Shown here one piece after another: positions 58,986-64,000 of a stretch of 64,000 nt of DNA. Position 1 is the stretch's first letter. Each line of letters begins with the position of its first letter. The stretch lies in NCBI GenBank assembly GCA_023426125.1, contig JAFABI010000017.1:310001-374000 (forward strand), read 5' to 3'. Under the pieces are notes generated by a model. That model was not told the DNA's origin and searched no databases. It saw nothing but the letters and a program-made list of their open reading frames with translations. The position numbers were made by a program, and so were the translations under genes. The stretch is from Bacillota bacterium. Its GTDB lineage: Bacteria > Bacillota > Clostridia > Acetivibrionales > DTU013.

Positions 58986-59034
58986 AAGCGCAACCATTGC
59001 GTTTAATTATACGCAATAGGTTGCGCTTTGTCAA
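58986..59034 (-). promoter_or_regulatory. Consensus promoter with MarR palindrome
   Basis: On the minus strand TTGACA (59034-59029), 17 bases and TATAAT (59011-59006): both boxes are perfect. AAGCGCAACC (58986-58995) and GGTTGCGCTT (59019-59028) are exact reverse complements, with inner arms TTGCGT and ACGCAA, so the repressor would cover the whole promoter. Confidence 0.9.
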
Positions 59035-59050
59035 TTTCTTATGAAAGGTC

Positions 59051-59287
59051 GTGATTTTTATAGCTGTACCAATAGCGACAATTGCAAAGGCTGCGGTTGC
59101 CGTGTTATCCAACGAGAAAACTCGTAAGGCTGTGGGATGGGTCATTGCCGCCAGCACCTTCTCAACTACGGCAGACATATACTCACATCTGGACTTCCAT
59201 GCACAGATTGAATCCGGGCTTGTCATGGATGGAAAATTTGAAAAATCCAAGCGGGAAGCACCTATCGGATTTGATAGGGCTCAATAA
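59051..59287 (+). pseudogene. Integrative-element debris: mobile-element protein fused to integrase tail
   Basis: The first 32 codons (AVAVLSNEKTRKAVGWVIAA) resemble the start of the CD1107/CD1108-type mobile-element proteins of Clostridial conjugative elements. From about codon 36 the frame reads FSTTADIYSHLDFHAQIESG, the conserved Tyr-containing end of a tyrosine recombinase. The two pieces come from different genes and have been joined by deletion. No other conjugation genes remain. Confidence 0.75.
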
Positions 59288-59422
59288 TTTCTAACAGTTT
59301 GACCTGTAATCCCTGTTATTTCTGAGAAATAGTTTGCAATCGTTGTGATTTTTCGATTGTAACGATTCATAACGATTAATGTGTTATTTCAATTTGAGCC
59401 GCCCTAATCGAAGCTTTCTCTA

Positions 59423-59485
59423 TTGACAAAGTATCGTTACAGCGATATACTAATAGCGTATAATGTGGTATCGTCGTGGCGATAC
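59423..59485 (+). promoter_or_regulatory. Promoter and two operators for the DUF3990-HTH pair
   Basis: TTGACA (59423-59428), 17 bases, TATACT (59446-59451). GTATCG-TTACAG-CGATAT (59431-59448) lies between and over the boxes; a perfect copy GTATCG-TCGTGG-CGATAC (59468-59485) lies downstream over the leader. Two sites 37 bases apart suggest cooperative autorepression, as in toxin-antitoxin operons. Confidence 0.85.
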
Positions 59486-59507
59486 TCTTTAACAGGAGGA
59501 CTTCACT

Positions 59508-60197
59508 ATGATTATATATCACGGCTCGCCTCAAATCGTGAAGCAGCCCGAGCTTGGCAAAGGTAAGTCATATAATGATTACGGGCAGGGCTTTTATTGC
59601 ACCGAAAGCTTGGATTTAGCCAAGGAATGGGCCTGCCCCACACAAAAGGGCGGTTTCGCTAATATGTACACTTTAAATACCAAGGGACTTGATTTGCTGA
59701 ATCTTTCTGATGGTAGCTATCACATTCTGAATTGGCTGGCGCTGCTGCTGAAAAACCGTACATTCGATCTATCTGCGGCACTGGCACTACAAGCACGCGA
59801 GTATGTTATCCAGACATTCATGCCTGATATGGCAAGGAAAGATTTTATTATAGGATATCGGGCCGATGATTCCTATTTCTCCTTTGCGGAGGATTTTGTC
59901 AGCGGCGCACTCTCCTTGCGTGATTTGGATGAGGCTATGCGCCTTGGGGCTCTTGGAGAGCAAGTGGTATTGATTTCTCCAAAAGCATTTAAACAAATTA
60001 GTTTTGAAGGATACGAAGCGTCAAGTTATCAGGAATATCATATCAAGCGGATGAGCAGGGACAACATTGCCCGTCAGGCATATTCCAGTAAGAAAAAAGA
60101 CCTTAAGACGCTGAAAGGAGACCTGTTTGTACTGGATATCCTAAGAGAGGAGATGAAAAACGATGATCCACGCATACAAAGAATCCTACATGAATAA
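59508..60197 (+). CDS. DUF3990 protein, ADP-ribosyltransferase-like (putative toxin)
   Basis: A 229-residue protein. IIYHGSPQIVKQPELGKGKS, NDYGQGFYCTES and LAKEWACP are the N-terminal signatures of DUF3990, a fold related to ADP-ribosyltransferases; GEQVVLISPKAFKQISFEGY later supplies the region where these enzymes have their Glu. The gene precedes an HTH-protein gene that overlaps it by 35 bases, and two operators overlie its promoter. This looks like a toxin followed by an antitoxin-type regulator. AACAGGAGG precedes the ATG. Toxicity is inferred from arrangement and fold, not shown. Confidence 0.75.
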   Translation: MIIYHGSPQIVKQPELGKGKSYNDYGQGFYCTESLDLAKEWACPTQKGGFANMYTLNTKGLDLLNLSDGSYHILNWLALLLKNRTFDLSAALALQAREYVIQTFMPDMARKDFIIGYRADDSYFSFAEDFVSGALSLRDLDEAMRLGALGEQVVLISPKAFKQISFEGYEASSYQEYHIKRMSRDNIARQAYSSKKKDLKTLKGDLFVLDILREEMKNDDPRIQRILHE

Positions 60198-60807
60198 GGC
60201 ACAAAAAACCCTTGCGGCTATGATGGATTTTGCGGTTTTTGACCTTAAATATGAACCGGATGAATTTTTCATGCTGTTCCTGCAGTCTGGGCTTGTCGAT
60301 GAATTTGGTCGCGGTAACCCAAAATATATTGCCGGAAAAAGTGGGGTTGAGCTTGCTCGTGAGGTCGTTTTTATTACAACCGGCCAGTCAGTAGAAACCG
60401 CTCCTACACCGCGTTTTGACCGTTCTCCGATTTATTGGGCAGGCTGGGCGCTGGCATATTATCAGTGGTATTCTGGACACAGTTTCGAGGAAATCCATAA
60501 AGTATTGCCATTTACTGAACTGTTGCGGATGTACCCCACTTTTCATGAAGCCGACATCAATAAGTTTGTTTCTACAGCCGATGAATTCTTAACAGAGAGT
60601 AAAAAAAATATAAGCGAAACAAATTTAAGCCGATTACGAAAAGCTCGAGGCTTTTCACAGAAGGAGCTTTCCGATACCTCTGGCGTTGCCCTGCGTATGA
60701 TCCAACTCTATGAGCAGAGACAGAACGATATCAACAAGGCACAGGCAGCCTCGCTGCATAACCTGGCACAAGCATTAGGCTGCAAGATGGAGGACCTTTT
60801 TGAATAA
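60163..60807 (+). CDS. HTH protein paired with the DUF3990 gene (putative antitoxin)
   Basis: A 214-residue protein. The N-terminal 130 residues (LAAMMDFAVFDLKYEPDEFF, GKSGVELAREVVFI, SPIYWAGWALAYYQWYSGHS) match no domain I can name with certainty. Residues 150-214 form an XRE helix-turn-helix (LSRLRKARGFSQKELSDTSG). The start at 60163 has GAGAGGAG ten bases ahead and overlaps the DUF3990 gene by 35 bases, a sign of coupled translation. It probably neutralises its partner through the N-terminal part and represses the operon through the HTH. Confidence 0.75.
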   Translation: MIHAYKESYMNKAQKTLAAMMDFAVFDLKYEPDEFFMLFLQSGLVDEFGRGNPKYIAGKSGVELAREVVFITTGQSVETAPTPRFDRSPIYWAGWALAYYQWYSGHSFEEIHKVLPFTELLRMYPTFHEADINKFVSTADEFLTESKKNISETNLSRLRKARGFSQKELSDTSGVALRMIQLYEQRQNDINKAQAASLHNLAQALGCKMEDLFE

Positions 60808-60841
60808 GTTTGCGCATTTACGAAAGTGAGGTGGATTCAGT

Positions 60842-60970
60842 CTGACTTATTTTACTGCTGACCAGCATTTTGGTCACGCTAATATTATAAAACACTCCAA
60901 TCGGCCATTTGGCACAGTTGCAGAAATGGACGAATACCTTCTTGAGCAGTGGACTAACTGCGTCTCATAA
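60842..60970 (+). pseudogene. N-terminal stub of a metallophosphoesterase
   Basis: The frame reads LTYFTADQHFGHANIIKHSN, then RPFGTVAEMDEYLLEQW, the start of a calcineurin-like phosphoesterase with the first metal motif (D-x-H) and GHANII. It begins with CTG instead of the expected ATG, behind AGGTGG, and stops after 42 codons where the GH38 fragment begins. The rest of about 170 residues is gone. Confidence 0.75.
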
Positions 60971-61035
60971 ACCACTTTCTGCTTCTGAATCAATTATATG
61001 TAACGATACATAAAATACGGAATATACTCCAGCAA

Positions 61036-62550
61036 ATTGAAGTATATCTGACGGTCTTTAACCCTTTGAGCCGGGAAAGAAGCGATGTAATCACTGCGTC
61101 GATTGACATTCCCAAAAGCACCGGAATTGAAAATCCAGTACTTATGGATGGTGATACAATCATTCCAATGAATATCCATCAATATAAGTCGTTGAATGCC
61201 TTAAAATTCAACCTTCGTTTCGGGATGCCAAGATTTATACCCGTTGACAGGTATGTAGTTTCCTTCCGGGCAGATCATGTGCCTGCATTGGGATACAAGG
61301 CCTTCGTGCTTCGAAGCAACCCCGTACCGCTTATTTTCCAGGGGACGCTTGTGACGTCCCAGCATGTAATGGAGAACGAGTTTTTACAGGTATCGATTCA
61401 GCAAAATGGTACGTTTAACCTTTATGATAAAAGAACGGAACGGCTGTACCCGAATCAGCACTTCTTCGAGGATTCCGGAGAAGCGGGGGAAGGCTTTACC
61501 CGCATTCCGCCCAGGGCAGACAGTATTGTTTACAGCTTGTGTAATAATGCCAAAATATCCCTCGTTGAAAACACATCACAAAAGGCGACATTCAAGGTTG
61601 ACCTTGAAATGGAGCTGCCTGAGTCCCTGACAAACGACAGACAGGGTAGAAGTAATTCCCTAGTACCTTGCAGCATCAGCAGCAGGATTACATTGACTCA
61701 GGGGACGCCACGAGTTGATATTGAGACAAAAGTCATAAATCGTGCAAAAGACCATAGGTTAAGAGTTGTATTCCCTTCTATGATCAACAGCAGCCGGTCT
61801 TTTGCGGAATCACCGTTTGATGTCGTTGAGCGGGGTATCGCTTTGCCGAATCTGAATGACTATCCTGGTGAAAAGCCAACTCCCGAGCACCCTCAGATGA
61901 CATTTGCCGGTATTTCAGATGGCACGGCCGGACTGACAATTGCAAATCTAGGCTTGTATGAATATGAGGTGGTGGATAATTCCGAGCACGGCATTGCAAT
62001 TACTCTCCTTCGCTGCCTTGACAGAATCATCGGTGGTCCAACCTTTGACTGCGAGGATTTATTTATCCCGGAGGCTCAATGCTTAGGTGAATATGTATTC
62101 AGTTATAGTGTAGTTCCGCATCGGGGGACATGGCATGAATCCTACCGGCCTGCATATGAATTCAGATTTCCAATGAAGGCTGTTGTCTTACGCGAATTGG
62201 AAGAACAGCTTCTTCCGGAGTTTTCAGAAGAACAGATTTCAAAAGTACTGCCATCGGCACATTCCTTTGTCGAGGTGAGCTCGGAGAAGCTCTCAGTGAC
62301 CACAGTCAAAAAACATGAAACAAGGAACTCCCTGATTGTCAGACTTGTAAATTTGACTGATGAACATATTCACAGTACAATCCGGGTAAATGGACTTTCA
62401 TTTATCGATGGTCCTGTTCATCGAATCAATCTGGATGAATCCAGAATAAGCGAAGTTGCTGTGGATAAGGAAGGAAAGATCCATCTGGATGTAAAGGGAA
62501 AAGAGATTGCATCATTAGAATTTACACTGTCAAACCAGGAATCTGCATAA
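61036..62550 (+). pseudogene. GH38 alpha-mannosidase missing its catalytic domain
   Basis: From IEVYLTVFNPLSRERSDVIT onwards about 504 codons match the C-terminal half of GH38 alpha-mannosidases: the central beta domain (QVSIQQNGTFNLYDKRTERL, GEAGEGFTRIPP), ITLTQGTPRVDIETKVINRA, and the terminal beta domain ending in NQESA. The N-terminal catalytic barrel with its zinc site, some 400 residues, is absent; the frame emerges from the phosphoesterase stub. The ATG at 61066 has no ribosome site. The gene is most likely dead, though the open frame is still undamaged, so the deletion may be recent. Confidence 0.85.
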
Positions 62551-62672
62551 GGAGAATTTTCAAAATTAAATAGTACAAACAAATGCATTTATAACAGGTG
62601 CAGGTTGGATTGCACCTTTATATGCAAATTACCGGAATAGTACCTTGAACTAAATGAAAGATGGAGATATAT

Positions 62673-63758
62673 ATGGGAAAAGACATTTCGATTATTGAAC
62701 CGAAGCCTTATCAAATCATCCAAAGAAAGGGCTTTTGTCCTGAATTCTCACATTATAATAATCCGGGAGGACCCCGGCTGGGAAATGCAGTTGTCCGGAT
62801 AAAGGGGATTTGGAATATAGATGCCGACGTAAGCTGTGAAGCACGGACTGTGTTGTTGGAAGAAGCATTTGGTAAAGCCATGGACTGGACGCCGGTTAAA
62901 ATAGAGTTAGCTGAAGGGGGCTTTTCCGCTGAAATAGAATTGCCTGCAGGAGGATGGTATAGGCTTGAGCTCCGGGCGAAAAGAGAAAATAGAGTACTGT
63001 CTTCAACTTTTATAGAACCCATCGGAGTGGGTGAAATATTTATAATAGCAGGTCAATCTTATGCAGAAAACTGCAATGATAAAAGATACCAGGTGAGTGA
63101 CCCTCAGGGAAGGGTTACCGTATATGATCACTTTTGCAGGTGTTGGAAAATTGCGCATGATCCTCAGCCAATAGCCAAACCGGATCCGTCTGTAAAATAT
63201 CAAAAGGACGGGCCGGGAACTATATGGCCGCATACCATGAATCTGCTGCTTCCGCTGCTGAGGGTGCCAATAGGTATGATCAATGTGGCTAAAGGAGCGA
63301 CATCTTCCAGACAGTGGATGCCGGGTGAAGAGTTATTCAATTGTCTGGCAGATGCAGGGCGCGTTTCCTCCGATTTCAGATACATTCTCTGGCAGCAGGG
63401 GGAATCGGATGTTATTGAAAAAACGGACAGCGAAGAGTATGAACGTAGAATCCTATGTATAAAAAAGGCTCTCGAAAATATATGGGGATTTTCAAGGGAC
63501 TGGATGCTCGCCAAATCTACATTTCATCCTACTGTATATATCGACCCTGTAAAGGAGGGAGAAATACGTCAGGCGGTTAATAATTTGTGCCTTATTCCAG
63601 GTTTCCTCAAAGGTCCGGACACAGACATTCTGGGCGGGATAGGCGTTTATAGAGCTGATTTTGGGGCCAGCGGCCATTTTACAGCATTAGGACAGGAAAA
63701 TGCCGGGCTGCTATGGTTTTCATCAATATGGAATTATCTGAATGGCAGTAATATTTGA
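62673..63758 (+). CDS. Sialate O-acetylesterase-like SGNH hydrolase (second copy)
   Basis: A 361-residue SASA-family protein, start chosen at MGKDISIIEPKPYQIIQRKG because GGAG lies six bases ahead. GQSYAE with Ser129 is block I (Asn of the usual GQSN is Tyr), AKGATSSRQW the oxyanion block, LWQQGESD the intact block III, and FGASGHFT holds the His. The N-terminal 120 residues are a beta domain. No signal peptide. It differs clearly from the esterase at 1118. D-lyxose isomerase follows 23 bases later, so they form an operon for a sugar that carries acyl groups. Confidence 0.8.
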   Translation: MGKDISIIEPKPYQIIQRKGFCPEFSHYNNPGGPRLGNAVVRIKGIWNIDADVSCEARTVLLEEAFGKAMDWTPVKIELAEGGFSAEIELPAGGWYRLELRAKRENRVLSSTFIEPIGVGEIFIIAGQSYAENCNDKRYQVSDPQGRVTVYDHFCRCWKIAHDPQPIAKPDPSVKYQKDGPGTIWPHTMNLLLPLLRVPIGMINVAKGATSSRQWMPGEELFNCLADAGRVSSDFRYILWQQGESDVIEKTDSEEYERRILCIKKALENIWGFSRDWMLAKSTFHPTVYIDPVKEGEIRQAVNNLCLIPGFLKGPDTDILGGIGVYRADFGASGHFTALGQENAGLLWFSSIWNYLNGSNI

Positions 63759-63781
63759 GTTTAAGGGAAAGGATTGATGTT

Positions 63782-64000
63782 ATGAAACGCTCGGAAATAA
63801 ATAAGATTATGGAGGAAGCAGTCCGGTTTATAGGTAGTATGAACTTCAGGCTACCGTCCTTTGCCTTTTGGAGTGTGGAAGACTGGGCTGAAAAAGGATG
63901 CGAATACGATGAAATCAGGGAGAATATGCTCGGATGGGACATCACTGATTTTGGGAGCGGAGACTATAGAAAAATCGGACTTTTGATGTTCACGATCCGG
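63782..64000 (+). CDS. D-lyxose ketol-isomerase, N-terminal part
   Basis: The gene runs past the window end; 73 codons are visible. MKRSEINKIMEEAVRFIGSM then LPSFAFWSVEDWAEKG and NMLGWDITDFGSGDYRKIGL are the signatures of the DUF1498 family of D-lyxose isomerases, which interconvert D-lyxose or D-mannose with D-xylulose or D-fructose. AAAGGA precedes the ATG. Together with the GH38 remnant this points to mannose use at this end of the window. Confidence 0.85.
   Translation, partial: MKRSEINKIMEEAVRFIGSMNFRLPSFAFWSVEDWAEKGCEYDEIRENMLGWDITDFGSGDYRKIGLLMFTIR

Noticed and set aside
1..64000. rRNA or tRNA genes
   Set aside because: No stretch with tRNA cloverleaf landmarks or rRNA conserved sequence was recognised, although a tRNA scan was not possible.

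Overview
The window looks like accessory chromosome of an anaerobic Bacillota, most likely class Clostridia. The grounds are AGGAGG-type ribosome sites, sigma-A promoters, TTG/GTG starts, sugar importers without their own ATPase, DUF5696 and NPCBM proteins, D-lyxose isomerase, and SdpRI, BlaI/BlaR1 and MarR/MerR modules. This rests on gene content and sequence style only; no 16S gene, tRNA or CRISPR array was seen.

1-5.6 kb: the end of a glycosidase-like gene and an intact SASA esterase, then a gene graveyard. It holds fragments of UroD-like, Gfo/Idh/MocA, HAM1, LacI, M24 peptidase and DUF4432 genes, many cut at both ends. 5.6-18.6 kb: a TetR-controlled FtsX-type ABC exporter, a membrane-anchored phosphate-type binding protein, a LUD protein, two inverted-repeat elements, an HTH-BtrH-like regulator, a MerR gene with its 19-bp-spacer promoter, a second FtsX permease without an ATPase, and a histidine-kinase stub.

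18.7-31.2 kb: a FadR-type regulator flanked by two matching operators, then an epimerase-like protein, a GH39-like enzyme, an SGNH lipoprotein and a GH106-like giant. A second GntR regulator heads an SDR / zinc dehydrogenase / UlaG-like lactonase / cupin operon, probably for sugar-acid catabolism. 31.3-51.0 kb: the core of the window. It is a long rightward operon with two complete binding-protein and permease-pair sets, one with a 973-residue binding protein. Between and after these lie an NHL-TPR-Yip1 membrane protein, a DUF5696 lipoprotein and a tandem-NPCBM surface protein. GH2 beta-mannosidase-like, LacI and GH36 genes follow. It reads as a mannose/galactose-containing glycan capture and degradation locus whose central proteins have no assigned job.

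51.2-60.8 kb: small regulator-effector modules (SdpR-SdpI, GNAT-YoaP, BlaI-BlaR1, MerR-GyrI, MarR-FMN-flavodoxin, DUF3990-HTH), many with readable operators, beside integrative-element debris. 61-64 kb returns to sugar genes: a decapitated GH38 alpha-mannosidase, a second SASA esterase and the start of D-lyxose isomerase.

A repeat family at 5276, 15852, 18448 and 52312 runs through the window. It has a 13-bp hairpin with compensatory base changes, a pairing outer stem, a variable number of inserted hairpin modules, and a preference for the 3' ends of leftward genes. The repeat family and the dual-importer operon are the best candidates for something undescribed.
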